A stretch of 39,383 nucleotides of DNA, taken from Candidatus Anoxychlamydiales bacterium. GTDB lineage: Bacteria > Chlamydiota > Chlamydiia > Chlamydiales > SM23-39. Under the pieces are notes generated by a model. It made no database searches. It had not been told where the DNA came from and was given only the letters and a program-made list of their open reading frames with translations. Shown in pieces: positions 1-9,757 of this stretch; position 1 is the stretch's first letter; every line of letters starts with the position of its first letter. The position numbers and the translations under genes are program-made. The DNA is taken from positions 1-39,383 of the forward strand of contig JAAKFE010000004.1 in the NCBI GenBank assembly GCA_011065175.1, given 5' to 3'.

Positions 1-40
1 CAGTAAACCTAAAGAAAAATAAAAGATTAAAAATTTGATA

Positions 41-68
41 TTACAATTAAAATTGATCTAGCTATAAT
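41..68 (+). promoter_or_regulatory. Putative promoter of the sohB-polA-coaE-rho operon
   Basis: A perfect -10 hexamer TATAAT lies at 63-68. The best -35 is a poor TTACAA at 41-46 with a 16-bp spacer. It is the only good -10 in the 100 bases before the first gene, and an AAGGA-type Shine-Dalgarno follows just before the ATG at 101. The -10 is seen; its role as promoter is inferred. Confidence 0.45.
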
Positions 69-100
69 GAGAGACAAAAAATCAATTAAAGGAAAAATCC

Positions 101-1111
101 ATGAAAGTAGCTAAAGAATCTATATTTATTTCAGCTATAAGAGCTTTTTTTAATACTCTGCTTGGAACATTTGGAGTATTTGTTGCTATTATTCCAAGCA
201 TCATACTTTTCGCAATTTTATCTACTTCAGACCAAAAGCAGGGAACGAAAAATAAATTAGAAATTTTGCCAGACTTAAATGGTAGTACAAAAATGTTATC
301 ACTTAATACTCCAGCAATTTTGCAATTAGAAGTTCATGGAGTAATAGGAACTGCTCATTTAACATCAAAAGATGTAAATTTTCAGTTAATTGAATCTAGA
401 AAAGGCATTCTTAAAAACGATAGAGTTAAAGCGCTTTTACTACATATAAACTCACCTGGAGGCGCTGCAACAGATTCTGATACTATTTACAGAAATATTT
501 TAGCTTATAAAGAAAGATACAATGTTCCTGTTTATGCATATGTTGATGGAATGTGTGCATCTGGTGGATTTTTTATAGCATGTGCAGCTGATCAAATTTA
601 TACATCTCCTTTTTCAATGATTGGATCGGTTGGCTCTTTAATGGGACCTTTTTTCAACTTTTATAATATTATGGAAAAATATGGAGTTAAATCTTTAACT
701 ATAACAGCTGGAAAAGACAAAGATATGTTAAATCCATTTAGAGAGTGGAAGACAAGTGAAGATCAAAATATTCAAAAAATAAATGAATATGTTTATAAAA
801 AATTTGTAGATATCGTAGCTACTTCAAGAAATATTGATAAAGACAAGATAATAAATGAATATGGAGCTCATGTATTTGATTCAGATGAAGCAAAAGAAAT
901 CGGATATACTGATGTAGCAAACAGTTCATATGAAATAGCTTTGACGGCTCTTTTAGAAAAAGCAGATATTGATGAAACTAAAAATTATCAAGTTGTTTGC
1001 TTATATCCTAAAAAGATTTGGTATCAACCATTTTTAACACAGACAAAATCCTTTTTTAAATCTTTTTTAAAAGAATTTTTGGTCTCTTCAAAATATATAA
1101 ACACAAATTAG
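101..1111 (+). CDS. sohB: S49-family signal peptide peptidase (SohB/SppA-like)
   Basis: Inner-membrane serine protease of the S49 family, whose members cleave membrane-embedded signal peptide remnants. The 336-residue protein has one N-terminal transmembrane segment (about residues 17-41) followed by a ClpP-fold domain. The conserved LLLHINSPGG strand-turn is seen, as is the nucleophile motif ASGGFF in the stretch DGMCASGGFFIACAAD. The length fits the single-domain SohB/short SppA class rather than the double-length E. coli SppA. The gene starts at ATG with an AAGGA ribosome site. Its stop is one base from the polA start, so the two are surely co-transcribed. In C. trachomatis the S49 protease also precedes polA, which supports the assignment. 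Confidence 0.9.
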   Translation: MKVAKESIFISAIRAFFNTLLGTFGVFVAIIPSIILFAILSTSDQKQGTKNKLEILPDLNGSTKMLSLNTPAILQLEVHGVIGTAHLTSKDVNFQLIESRKGILKNDRVKALLLHINSPGGAATDSDTIYRNILAYKERYNVPVYAYVDGMCASGGFFIACAADQIYTSPFSMIGSVGSLMGPFFNFYNIMEKYGVKSLTITAGKDKDMLNPFREWKTSEDQNIQKINEYVYKKFVDIVATSRNIDKDKIINEYGAHVFDSDEAKEIGYTDVANSSYEIALTALLEKADIDETKNYQVVCLYPKKIWYQPFLTQTKSFFKSFLKEFLVSSKYINTN

Positions 1112-1112
1112 T

Positions 1113-3764
1113 ATGGACAAAATTTTTATAATTGATGCCGTAAACTATCTTTTTAGATCATACTATGCGATAGGACCGATGACAAATAAACAGGGCATAT
1201 CTACCTCTGCTTTATATGGGTTTATTAGGTCTGTAAAAAAATTGATTAAAGATTTTTCACCAAAATATGTAGTTTGTGTATTTGATGGCCCTGATAATAG
1301 AGCCTCTAGACAAAAGCTTTACTCAGAATATAAGATGCATAGAAAGAAAGCGCCGGATGATCTTTACCCTCAATTTGAAATAGCCTTTGATTATTGCAGC
1401 TTAGCTGGGATACCAGCTTTGTGTGTAGAGGGAGTTGAAGCAGATGATACAATGGCAAGCATAGCTCTTTTTGCAAAGAAAAAGGAGCTTGAAACATATC
1501 TTTGTACAAGTGATAAAGATCTCATGCAAATGGTAGATGATAAAACTTTTGTTTTACATGCACATAAAAACAATGAGATTTTTGATGCGAAAAAAGTAGA
1601 AGAAATGTTTGGAATAGAGCCAAAACAACTGCTAGATTATTTAGCAATAGTTGGCGATAAATCGGATAACATACCAGGAATTGAAGGTTTTGGCCCAAAA
1701 ACAGCAACCACACTATTAAAAGAGTTTAATACGTTAGATAGTATTTTTGATAATTTAGAAAAGATTGCCTCTGAGAAAAAAAGAGAGGTTTTAGTTCAAG
1801 AAAAAGAAAAGGCATATCTTAGTAAAAAGCTAGCTACTTTGAACTTAAATGTTGATATTCCGAAAGACAAAGATTTTTATTTATTAAAAGAGCAAAAAAA
1901 AGAAAAGTTAGAAGATTTTTATAAAGAGATGAATTTTTTATCTCTTTTAAAAACTGTTAATGATCAAAAAAAAAGCGACGAAAATCTAAACTATCAATTA
2001 ATAAACACAGAAAAAGAGCTAAACAATCTAATAGAAAACCTAAAAAATGAAAAAGAGATAGTAGTTGATACAGAAACATCCGGATTAAGCTATTTATTAG
2101 CAGAATTAGTAGGGATTGGTCTTTGTGTAAAACCTGCTACAGCTTTTTATATCCCCTTAAATGGAGATATTGATAGAAATATAGTTATTTCAAAATTAAA
2201 AGAGCTTATAGAAAATGAAAATATTTCATTTGTTGGGCACAACTTAAAGTTTGACTATCATATCCTTTTAAATATTGGAATCGAAATAAAAAACATCTCC
2301 TTTGACACACTTTTGGCATCATATTTAATAAATCCACAAAATCGCCAACATAGTTTAGACCTTTTAGCTTTAGAGAACTTTAACATCATAAAAACACCCA
2401 TAAAAGAGTTAATAGGGACAGGTAAAAAACAAATTTCAATGAGTGATGTCCCTTTAGATAAAATTTCTAATTATTGTGCTGAGGATGTTGACTATACACT
2501 TAGGTTAAAACAAATTTTTGAAAAAGATATTTTTGAAAAAAATTTAGAAAAAGTTTTGTATGACATTGAACTGCCTCTTCTAAAAGTTTTAGCTAAGATG
2601 GAAAGAAAAGGCATTTTTGTAGATAAAGATATGTTATTTATAATGTCTGAAGAGATTCAAAAAAAACTTAAATTAATTGAAGGAGAGATTTTTTCTGAAG
2701 CTGGCAAGGAATTTAACATCAACTCCCCTAAACAGCTTAGCGAAATTTTATATGTAGATTTAGCAATAACTCCTCCGAAAAAAAAGGGATCAACATTTTC
2801 AACATCGGCAGATATTTTAGAAAAATTAAAAGGAAAATCCCCTATTATTGATCATATTTTAAACTTTAGAGAGTATCAAAAACTTTTATCTACATATGTA
2901 GATGCTATTCCAAAACAGATAAATCCAAATACTAATCGAGTACACTCTAGCTTCTCTCAATCTACTACGGCAACAGGAAGGCTCGCTTCTAAAAAGCCAA
3001 ACCTTCAAAATATTCCGATTAGATCTGAAGAAGGAAAAAAAATTAGAGAAGGGTTTAGACCTGAAAAGGATGGATGGATTTATTTATCTTCTGATTACTC
3101 TCAAATAGAACTGAAATTTTTAGCTCATTTTAGTGAAGATCCAAATTTAATTAAGGCTTTTAATAATGGTGATGACATCCATTCTTTTACAGCATCTTTA
3201 GTATACTCAGTGCCAATTGATGAAGTAACAAGCAAGATGAGATCAAACGCTAAGGCTGTAAATTTTGGAATTATCTATGGTCAATCAGCTTATGGTTTAT
3301 CAGAACAAATCGGTATTTCTCCAAAAGAGGCTAAAGTTTTTATAGATACGTATTTTGAAAGATACCCAAATATCTTAAAATATTTAGAAACTTGCAAAAA
3401 TGAGGTGCATGACAAGAAAATTGCATATACAATAGCCGGTAGACAAAGACCCATTTTAGAGATCGATAATAAAAATCCATTTATTAGAGCCTCAGCTGAA
3501 AGACTTGCAATTAACACCCCTCTTCAAGGATCTGCTGCTGATTTGATAAAAATTGCAATGATTGAAATAGATAAAGAAATCACTAAAAGAGATCTAAAAG
3601 GATATATGATCCTTCAAATTCATGATGAACTTTTATTTGAAATTCCCTTTGATGAGAAAGAAATCTTTAAAAGTTTTGTTAAAGATAAGATGGAAAATGT
3701 CTTTGATCTAAAAGTACCTCTATCAGTTGATATCGAAATAGGAAAAAACTTAGCAGAGTGTTAA
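1113..3764 (+). CDS. polA: DNA polymerase I (5'-3' exonuclease, 3'-5' exonuclease, polymerase)
   Basis: Removes RNA primers and fills gaps in replication and repair. The 883-residue protein has the three expected domains. The N-terminal FEN-like 5' nuclease (about 1-290) shows DGPDNRASR, EADD and the GDKSDNIPG helix-hairpin-helix region. The proofreading domain (about 295-490) keeps all three exonuclease motifs: VVDTETSG, VGHNLKFDYH and YCAEDVDYT. The polymerase domain (about 510-883) has motif A (DYSQIELK), motif B (RSNAKAVNFGIIYG) and motif C (QIHDELLFE). Intact exonuclease motifs are worth noting because many bacterial Pol I proteins have lost DxE. The gene begins one base after the sohB stop, and its TAA overlaps the coaE ATG by one base. 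Confidence 0.97.
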   Translation: MDKIFIIDAVNYLFRSYYAIGPMTNKQGISTSALYGFIRSVKKLIKDFSPKYVVCVFDGPDNRASRQKLYSEYKMHRKKAPDDLYPQFEIAFDYCSLAGIPALCVEGVEADDTMASIALFAKKKELETYLCTSDKDLMQMVDDKTFVLHAHKNNEIFDAKKVEEMFGIEPKQLLDYLAIVGDKSDNIPGIEGFGPKTATTLLKEFNTLDSIFDNLEKIASEKKREVLVQEKEKAYLSKKLATLNLNVDIPKDKDFYLLKEQKKEKLEDFYKEMNFLSLLKTVNDQKKSDENLNYQLINTEKELNNLIENLKNEKEIVVDTETSGLSYLLAELVGIGLCVKPATAFYIPLNGDIDRNIVISKLKELIENENISFVGHNLKFDYHILLNIGIEIKNISFDTLLASYLINPQNRQHSLDLLALENFNIIKTPIKELIGTGKKQISMSDVPLDKISNYCAEDVDYTLRLKQIFEKDIFEKNLEKVLYDIELPLLKVLAKMERKGIFVDKDMLFIMSEEIQKKLKLIEGEIFSEAGKEFNINSPKQLSEILYVDLAITPPKKKGSTFSTSADILEKLKGKSPIIDHILNFREYQKLLSTYVDAIPKQINPNTNRVHSSFSQSTTATGRLASKKPNLQNIPIRSEEGKKIREGFRPEKDGWIYLSSDYSQIELKFLAHFSEDPNLIKAFNNGDDIHSFTASLVYSVPIDEVTSKMRSNAKAVNFGIIYGQSAYGLSEQIGISPKEAKVFIDTYFERYPNILKYLETCKNEVHDKKIAYTIAGRQRPILEIDNKNPFIRASAERLAINTPLQGSAADLIKIAMIEIDKEITKRDLKGYMILQIHDELLFEIPFDEKEIFKSFVKDKMENVFDLKVPLSVDIEIGKNLAEC

Positions 3765-4342
3765 TGTTGAAAAAAATTGCTCTCACAGGAAATATAGCTG
3801 TAGGTAAAAGTGAACTTTTAAAAATTTTTAAAAAATTAGGGTCATTTACAATAGACGCAGATGAAATTGCACATGATCTTTTAGAAAATGATAATGAGAT
3901 AAAACTAAAAGTTATAGATATTTTTGGTAAAGAAATTTTAGAAAAAAATAAAATTAGTAGAAAGAAAATTGCAAAAATAGTCTTTTCTGATGAAAATAAA
4001 TTAAAAAAGCTCGAAGAACTAATTCATCCAAAGCTATTAACGACAATTGAAAAAGAGTATGAAAAAGTTAAAAACAAAAATTTTGAATTTTTTGTCGTAG
4101 AAGTACCCCTTCTTTTTGAGAAACACTATCAAAGCCTTTTTGACATAGTAATAACTATAGTAGCAAAAGATGTTATTGCAAAAAAAAGATATAAAGATAA
4201 AGATTATACACTTCGAAAACAAAAACAAATGTCCGCGATAGAAACAGAAAAATTATCAGATTTTATAATCGAAAACAACCAAAGTTTATCTGATTTAGAA
4301 GAAAGCATAAAAAAAATTTCAATAACCTTCAAAACTTTTTAA
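3764..4342 (+). CDS. coaE: Dephospho-CoA kinase
   Basis: Phosphorylates dephospho-CoA at the 3'-OH of ribose, the last step of CoA synthesis, in the cytoplasm. The P-loop is GNIAVGKS close to the N-terminus (MLKKIALTGNIAVGKSE), followed by DADEIAHDLL, the acidic substrate site typical of CoaE, and the lid/LSD region with EVPLLFE. The ATG at 3764 is chosen over an in-frame GTG six bases upstream because it overlaps the polA stop as TAATG, a classic translational-coupling arrangement, and gives the normal CoaE N-terminus. The protein is 192 residues, a normal length. Chlamydiae keep the order polA-coaE-rho. Confidence 0.93.
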   Translation: MLKKIALTGNIAVGKSELLKIFKKLGSFTIDADEIAHDLLENDNEIKLKVIDIFGKEILEKNKISRKKIAKIVFSDENKLKKLEELIHPKLLTTIEKEYEKVKNKNFEFFVVEVPLLFEKHYQSLFDIVITIVAKDVIAKKRYKDKDYTLRKQKQMSAIETEKLSDFIIENNQSLSDLEESIKKISITFKTF

Positions 4343-4357
4343 TAGGAGATACCTTTC

Positions 4358-5668
4358 ATGAATGAAGAAAAAGCTGTTGAAACTAACAGTGATAAAAAAC
4401 CCGTCATAAAAAAAGTAACAAAAGTTTCAGAACTTCAAAGGATGCATGTTGACCAACTTCAAGAGTACGGAAAATCTATTGGCCTTCATAATTTAGGTTC
4501 TTTAACAAAATCACAAATAGTTTTTGAACTTGTCAAAGCAATTTCTTCAAAGCCTGAAGAAGTTTTATTTGCAGAAGGTGTTTTAGAAGTTCTGCCCGAT
4601 GGTTTTGGATTTTTAAGATCTCCTAATTATAATTACTTGCCTTCAGCAGAAGATATTTATGTATCTCCTGCACAAATCAGAAGATTTGGATTAAAAAAAG
4701 GAGATATACTTTATGGAACAATTAGAGCTCCGAAAGAAAAAGAAAAGTATTTTGCACTATTAAAAGTTGACACTATCAATGAAAAGACTCCAGAAATTTT
4801 AAAAGAGAGAGTTTTATTTGAAAACCTAACACCCCTTTATCCTGACAAAAGATTAATTATGGAAACCACAAAAGAAAAATTATCGACAAGAGTATTGGAC
4901 CTAGCAGCTCCGATTGGCAAAGGTCAAAGGGCTATGATCGTATCTCCTCCAAAAGCTGGAAAAACAATTTTACTACAAAACATTGCAAATGCAATTGAAC
5001 AAAATAACCCTGAAGTCTTTTTGATGGTTCTTTTAATAGATGAAAGACCTGAAGAAGTAACAGACATGATCAGAATCGTTAAAGGAGAAGTAATATCTTC
5101 TACCTTTGATGAGCCGCCAGAGAGACACGTTCAAGTCGCAGATATGGTAATTGAAAAAGCTAAAAGACTAACTGAGAGCGGAAAAGATGTTGTTATTTTA
5201 TTAGATTCATTAACAAGACTTGCTAGAGCATATAATACTGTGCAGCCACATAGCGGTAAAATTCTAACAGGTGGTATTGATGCGAATGCTCTGCATAAAC
5301 CAAAAAGATTTTTTGGAGCAGCAAGAAACATAGAACAAGGTGGATCGCTTACTGTTATTGCAACAGCCCTAGTCGATACAGGTTCTAGAATGGACGAAGT
5401 AATTTTCGAAGAGTTTAAAGGAACAGGCAATATGGAGCTTGTCTTAGAAAGAAAACTAGCTGACAGACGTATATTTCCTGCTATCAATATTATTAAAAGT
5501 GGAACAAGAAAAGAAGAAAATTTATATCATCCAGAAGAGCTTAAAAAAATCTATCTGCTTAGACAGGGTCTTGGAGATTTAAATGATATTGATGCTATGA
5601 ATCTTCTTTTATCTAGATTAAAAAAGACAAATAATAATACTGAATTTCTTTTATCTATGAAAGAATAA
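4358..5668 (+). CDS. rho: Transcription termination factor Rho
   Basis: Hexameric RNA-dependent ATPase that terminates transcription. The 436-residue protein has a Rho_N helical domain (about 28-65), a cold-shock-like primary RNA-binding domain (about 72-150, with [13 protein letters not shown] and the [12 protein letters not shown] stretch), and a RecA-like motor. The motor has Walker A SPPKAGKT, Walker [15 protein letters not shown] and the Q/R loops near [20 protein letters not shown]. The N-terminus carries about 27 extra lysine-rich residues. An AGGAGA ribosome site lies 5' of the ATG. It is the fourth gene of the sohB-polA-coaE-rho run and only 15 bases from coaE. Confidence 0.97.
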   Translation: MNEEKAVETNSDKKPVIKKVTKVSELQRMHVDQLQEYGKSIGLHNLGSLTKSQIVFELVKAISSKPEEVLFAEGVLEVLPDGFGFLRSPNYNYLPSAEDIYVSPAQIRRFGLKKGDILYGTIRAPKEKEKYFALLKVDTINEKTPEILKERVLFENLTPLYPDKRLIMETTKEKLSTRVLDLAAPIGKGQRAMIVSPPKAGKTILLQNIANAIEQNNPEVFLMVLLIDERPEEVTDMIRIVKGEVISSTFDEPPERHVQVADMVIEKAKRLTESGKDVVILLDSLTRLARAYNTVQPHSGKILTGGIDANALHKPKRFFGAARNIEQGGSLTVIATALVDTGSRMDEVIFEEFKGTGNMELVLERKLADRRIFPAINIIKSGTRKEENLYHPEELKKIYLLRQGLGDLNDIDAMNLLLSRLKKTNNNTEFLLSMKE

Positions 5669-5726
5669 GCTTAATAGCTACTATATGATTTGGGAGAGTT
5701 TTATAAATTTTTTGGTGTAAAAAAAT

Positions 5727-6563
5727 ATGCGCCTACTTTCTATAGTTACATCATTTATATTTATAATTTTTATAGGATCGTGGATTTGGTTTAATTATCC
5801 CGAAGTTAGAGTCTATACCTATGATTTTATTTCTAGAAGAAAATTTAATACTTTAGAAGTTAGGTATTCAGCAGAAAATATTATGGAAGCTCACAGAAAA
5901 GAGCTTTTAAAAGATGGATCTCATAGTTTTTTAGAACCAGATTTAAAATTTCATCCATATCTTTTAATGGAAGTAAAATATAACCGTACTCAAGATAAAA
6001 CTGGAGAAGGGATTATTTTATGGAGTTTAACAGATGGTGAAATGGTAATTAACACATCTACTTGGGATATGTCTCATGGTTTTAAAGACTGTATTAGAGC
6101 TGGAGCAGACAAAGATGATTTTAAAATTATTAATACTTTAGTATCCAGAGGAGGCTCTTTAGATAGAGAGACTTTATCTAAAATATTAAATGTAGATAAT
6201 GACACTTTAGATCAATGGCTAGAAAACTGTAGAAGAAAAAATCTGATCGTTCAAAACGGCAATAGTTATAGACTTCACTTTCAAAACCCAAAAATGCAAG
6301 TAATACCAGAGACTAAAATTGATCAATCTATAGTTTCAAAAGCAGGAAGATATGCAGCGAGAATCACTAAAAAATTTAGAGCTTCTCAAATAGAGGGCCT
6401 CGCTAGATCTGCTTTTGGAAATGATTTTGCAATCAGAAAAAAAACAGAGATTTTCTTGCCTGTTTATAGCATAGTTGTTCAAAACCCAGATGGTTCACTC
6501 ATGACAACATATTTTAATGCTCTAAATGGCAAAAAACTCTCTCAATCACATCATATTGAATAA
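5727..6563 (+). CDS. Membrane-anchored chlamydial protein with a winged-helix-like middle domain
   Basis: Function not recognised. The 278-residue protein has an N-terminal transmembrane anchor (about 4-22). Its soluble part includes a stretch at about 131-185 (INTLVSRGGSLDRETLSKIL, then a KNLIVQNGNSYRLHF-type strand pair) that reads like a winged helix-turn-helix. The C-terminal part (PVYSIVVQNPDGS, then TYFNALNGKKL) resembles a small beta-rich domain. It lies 58 bases after rho, and C. trachomatis also has a hypothetical protein next to rho (CT490 from memory), so this is probably its counterpart. The winged-helix reading rests on pattern only; with an N-terminal anchor, the domain could be a structural wing rather than a DNA-binding one. 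Confidence 0.6.
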   Translation: MRLLSIVTSFIFIIFIGSWIWFNYPEVRVYTYDFISRRKFNTLEVRYSAENIMEAHRKELLKDGSHSFLEPDLKFHPYLLMEVKYNRTQDKTGEGIILWSLTDGEMVINTSTWDMSHGFKDCIRAGADKDDFKIINTLVSRGGSLDRETLSKILNVDNDTLDQWLENCRRKNLIVQNGNSYRLHFQNPKMQVIPETKIDQSIVSKAGRYAARITKKFRASQIEGLARSAFGNDFAIRKKTEIFLPVYSIVVQNPDGSLMTTYFNALNGKKLSQSHHIE

Positions 6564-6619
6564 CTAAAATCTGAATATTTCTTAGATGTTCTCTACTATT
6601 ATACTTCATCTCGAATCAG

Positions 6620-6648
6620 TTGCTCTAAAATAAAAAACCCCGTATTAT
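6620..6648 (+). promoter_or_regulatory. Promoter of tRNA-Ser
   Basis: TTGCTC at 6620-6625, a spacer of exactly 17 bases, and TATTAT (5 of 6 to consensus) at 6643-6648. The expected transcription start is about 10 bases before the tRNA 5' end. Elements are seen; function is inferred from spacing and position. Confidence 0.55.
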
Positions 6649-6663
6649 TTTAAGTAGTTTTTA

Positions 6664-6750
6664 GGGAAGATGGCTGAGTGGCCGAAAGCACGTCCCTGCT
6701 AAGGACGCATACCCGCAAGGGTATCGAGGGTTCGAATCCCTCTCTTTCCG
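6664..6750 (+). tRNA. tRNA-Ser (anticodon GCU)
   Basis: Acceptor GGGAAGA (6664-6670) pairs with TCTTTCC (6743-6749), with one G-U pair and discriminator G at 6750. The anticodon stem CGTCC/GGACG (6691-6695/6703-6707) encloses loop CTGCTAA, giving anticodon GCT. A long variable arm (ACCCGCAAGGGT) and a T-arm GAGGG-TTCGAAT-CCCTC follow. The long variable arm and the anticodon both indicate serine (AGC/AGU codons). CCA is not encoded. Confidence 0.96.
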
Positions 6751-6841
6751 TATTTTTATTAAAAAGAAATCTTATAATTTTTTTCTTTTTTTAGAAATTT
6801 TTCTTTGCTACTCTAAAATCTAACTAAACCTAAAAAAAGTT

Positions 6842-9574
6842 ATGGCAAAAAAAAGTATTAAAGTAAAAACAGCACCAAATTCTAAAGAATCAGAAATGAT
6901 GGTATTAGGATGCTCGCTGACTTCAGTAAATAGTTTAAATACATCAGCGGATAATTTAGATGATACTGATTTTTATTATACTGAGCACAAAAAGATCTTT
7001 AAAGTATTAAAAGAAGCATATAAAAAAGATAAACCTTCTGACATTCATATCGTTGCAGAAGAATTAAAAAGACAAGATCTTTTAGATGATATTGGAGGAG
7101 TTCAATATCTTACAACACTCGCACAATTTGTTGGAACTAGTGCCTACATAGAAGAATATGTACAAATAGTAAAAGATAAATCTTTACTTCGAAAAATGTT
7201 AAATGCAACAGATAGCATTGAAAAAAATGTTTTATTAGAACCTGAAGACGTAAAAAATACTTTAGATGATGCACAAAACAAATTTTTTCAAATCTCACAA
7301 AGTGTAAATTCTCACAAGCATCTTCACATTAAAGATATTTTATCAGGATTAAAATCAGAAAGTGGTATCCCCTATTTAAAAGAACTTCAAGAAAAACAAG
7401 AAAAGTTTTTGCAAAGAGGTCCTGATGATTCCAAAATAACAGGACTAGCTACACATTTTTTAGATTTAGATAAATTATTAAATGGATTGTCTAACTCCAA
7501 TCTCATGATCTTAGCAGCTAGACCTGCCATGGGGAAAACAGCCCTAGCTCTAAATATAGCTGAAAACATCTGCTTTAAAAATGATACATCAGTTGGAATG
7601 TTTTCATTAGAGATGACAGCTGAGCAGATATTACATAGAATACTGTGCTCTCAATCTGAAGTAGAATCTGAAAAAATAAAAACAGGTTCATTAGATGGAA
7701 GTGAATATCAAAAGATTGTATCTTGTGTAAATGCCATCCAAAAAAAATCATTTATTATTGATGATCAACCATCTTTAAAAATTACAGATCTTCGAGCAAG
7801 AGCAAGAAGAATGAAAGAAGCTTTTGATATAAATTTTTTAGTTATTGATTATCTACAATTACTCTCAGGTTCAGGCCATCTCCGTTCTTTAGAAAATAGA
7901 CAAAACGAGGTATCGGAGATTTCTCGTATGCTTAAAAATTTAGCTAGAGAGTTAAATATTCCAATTCTATGTCTATCTCAATTGTCTAGAAGAGTAGAAG
8001 AAAGACAAGGTCATCGGCCTATGATGAGTGATCTGAGAGAATCTGGATGTTTAAGTGCAGATACTCAAATAATAGATGCTGACACAGGGAAACCTTATAC
8101 TATCAAAGAACTTGCAGATAGAAAAAATCAAAAACCTATTAATGTTTTAGGAATAGATAGTGATTTAAAGATAAAAAAACGAAAAATGACAAAAGTTTTT
8201 TATTCTGGAAAAAAACAAGTTTTCAAATTAACCACTAAATCTGGTAGAGAAATCAAAGCAAGTGCTAATCATCCATTTTTAAAACTTAATGGATGGACAA
8301 GGTTAGACAAATTACAAATCGGAGATAAAATATCACTTTGCAGAAATTTCAACATCAAACAAAAATCTAATAATTTATCTGAAGATGAACTAATTTTGCT
8401 AGCCCATCTTTTGGGTGATGGTTGCATATTACCAACTCAACCTTACCATTATACAAGCAACGATCTTGAAAACCTTGAATATGTTAAGAAAAGCGCAAAA
8501 AAATTATTCAATATAAATGGCAAATTAGTTAAACAAAAAAATTGGTATCATTACTACTTAACATCTCCTGTACATTTAACTCATAAAAAATATCATCCGA
8601 TTACTGATTGGTTTAATTCTCTTGGAATAAAAAGAGTACGATCATATGAAAAAGAGATTCCCAAAAAAATTCTTGAATGTGATTTAAATAGCAAACAACT
8701 ATTTTTAAAACATTTGTGGGCAACTGATGGCAGTATAAGTATAAAAAAAATTAAAAATCGCAAACCTTCTGCAAGCATATATTATGCTTCTTCAAGCAAA
8801 CCCTTGTCTCATCAAGTACAACATTTGTTATCTACTACAGGAATTCAAAGTTCATTAAAAACCGTGAAATCATCTAAAGGCTATCGAGATATGTATCATA
8901 TTTACATACAAGGCAAGCCTGACCAAGAGAAGTTCTTAACAAATATTGGTTGTATTGGTAATAGAGCAAAAAAAATACCTACTCTTCTAAATTTTTTAAG
9001 TGAAATTAAAACAAATCCAAACAAGGATATCATTCCTAAGGAAGCCTGGATTACTGTAATTCAAGAAGCTAAAGAAAAAGCACAGCTCAGCTGGAGAAAA
9101 ATTTGCAAAGAATTGAAAATGTCTTATTGTGGATCTACTTTATTTCGGTCTGGTATATCTAGAGAAAGGATGATGCGGCTCCACAATATTTTAAAAGATC
9201 AAAAAACCAAACAGCTTGCTACTTCTGATATTTATTGGGATAACATCGAATCTATTGAAAAACTACAAATTGAAGATGTCTATGATGCTACAGTTGAAGA
9301 AGTCCATAATTTTGTTGCAAATGGCATTATTGTCCATAATAGTTTAGAGCAAGATAGTGATTTAGTGCTTTTCTTGCTTAGACGAGAATATTACGATCCT
9401 TATGACAAACCTGGTCAAGCTGAACTAATCATTGCAAAAAACAGACATGGAGCCGTTGGCTCTGTAAATCTTTCTTTTAGAAAAGAGATAGCTCGTTTTG
9501 AAAACTACACACCTTTACATACAACTGAGGTGGATCATGAAGATTCTTATGCAGAATATCCTCCTGCTAATTGA
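6842..9574 (+). CDS. dnaB: Replicative DNA helicase DnaB precursor containing an intein
   Basis: Hexameric replicative helicase; the 910-residue precursor should splice to a 479-residue DnaB, a normal size. The N-extein (residues 1-402) holds the DnaB N-terminal helical domain (about 12-115) and the RecA-like motor with Walker A RPAMGKT (K232), Walker B LVIDYLQLLSG and the LSQLSRRVEERQG motif. It ends at DLRESG. The C-extein resumes at S834 with SLEQDSDLV and contains the AKNRHGAVG arginine-finger region. The reading frame is open throughout, so function depends on protein splicing. Upstream is tRNA-Ser. In Chlamydia dnaB directly precedes mnmG/gidA; here one foreign-looking gene and a small ribosomal gene lie between. 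Confidence 0.97.
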   Translation: MAKKSIKVKTAPNSKESEMMVLGCSLTSVNSLNTSADNLDDTDFYYTEHKKIFKVLKEAYKKDKPSDIHIVAEELKRQDLLDDIGGVQYLTTLAQFVGTSAYIEEYVQIVKDKSLLRKMLNATDSIEKNVLLEPEDVKNTLDDAQNKFFQISQSVNSHKHLHIKDILSGLKSESGIPYLKELQEKQEKFLQRGPDDSKITGLATHFLDLDKLLNGLSNSNLMILAARPAMGKTALALNIAENICFKNDTSVGMFSLEMTAEQILHRILCSQSEVESEKIKTGSLDGSEYQKIVSCVNAIQKKSFIIDDQPSLKITDLRARARRMKEAFDINFLVIDYLQLLSGSGHLRSLENRQNEVSEISRMLKNLARELNIPILCLSQLSRRVEERQGHRPMMSDLRESGCLSADTQIIDADTGKPYTIKELADRKNQKPINVLGIDSDLKIKKRKMTKVFYSGKKQVFKLTTKSGREIKASANHPFLKLNGWTRLDKLQIGDKISLCRNFNIKQKSNNLSEDELILLAHLLGDGCILPTQPYHYTSNDLENLEYVKKSAKKLFNINGKLVKQKNWYHYYLTSPVHLTHKKYHPITDWFNSLGIKRVRSYEKEIPKKILECDLNSKQLFLKHLWATDGSISIKKIKNRKPSASIYYASSSKPLSHQVQHLLSTTGIQSSLKTVKSSKGYRDMYHIYIQGKPDQEKFLTNIGCIGNRAKKIPTLLNFLSEIKTNPNKDIIPKEAWITVIQEAKEKAQLSWRKICKELKMSYCGSTLFRSGISRERMMRLHNILKDQKTKQLATSDIYWDNIESIEKLQIEDVYDATVEEVHNFVANGIIVHNSLEQDSDLVLFLLRREYYDPYDKPGQAELIIAKNRHGAVGSVNLSFRKEIARFENYTPLHTTEVDHEDSYAEYPPAN
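8048..9340 (+). mobile_element. DnaB intein with LAGLIDADG homing-endonuclease motifs
   Basis: In-frame insertion encoding 431 residues (C403-N833 of the precursor). Block A begins CLSADTQI with the nucleophilic Cys. Block B has SANHPFL with the conserved His (H477); Ser replaces the usual Thr of TxxH. The two dodecapeptide motifs of a LAGLIDADG endonuclease are AHLLGDGC (D526) and LWATDGS (D629). The C-terminal splice block is VYDATVEEVHNF followed by GIIVHN, with H832-N833 and Ser as the +1 residue. All splice residues are present, so it should be active in splicing. The insertion point (RESG/SxEQD) is the site I recall for the Synechocystis DnaB mini-intein. A region between the second dodecapeptide and block F (KEAWITVIQEAKEKAQLSWR) looks like an extra DNA-recognition module. 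Confidence 0.96.
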
Positions 9575-9757
9575 AAAATTAATTTATTTAACATAAGTTA
9601 TTTTAAAATAAGTTTTTACGACTTTAGGATTTCCCTTAAAACTAATATTTTTTTTCTTTGACTTAGATGAAATCTTATGAAATTGTTCTGAAAATCTTAA
9701 TGAGGATTGCTCTTAATTGGGAATATGATAGACTGTTTCAAAATTTTTGGAGTTGTC

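Noticed and set aside
6763-6778. TATAAT at 6773-6778 as a dnaB promoter.
   Set aside because: No -35 at a suitable distance; it falls directly after the tRNA in T/A-rich DNA. Read-through from the tRNA promoter is equally possible.
9588-9626. 14-bp perfect palindrome TTATTTTAAAATAA after dnaB, considered as terminator or operator.
   Set aside because: It has no loop and no U tract, and A/T-only palindromes of this size are expected by chance here.
9707-9757. Longer start (TTG or ATG 9725) for the XRE-like gene.
   Set aside because: No ribosome site precedes either, whereas ATG 9758 has GGAG at five bases.
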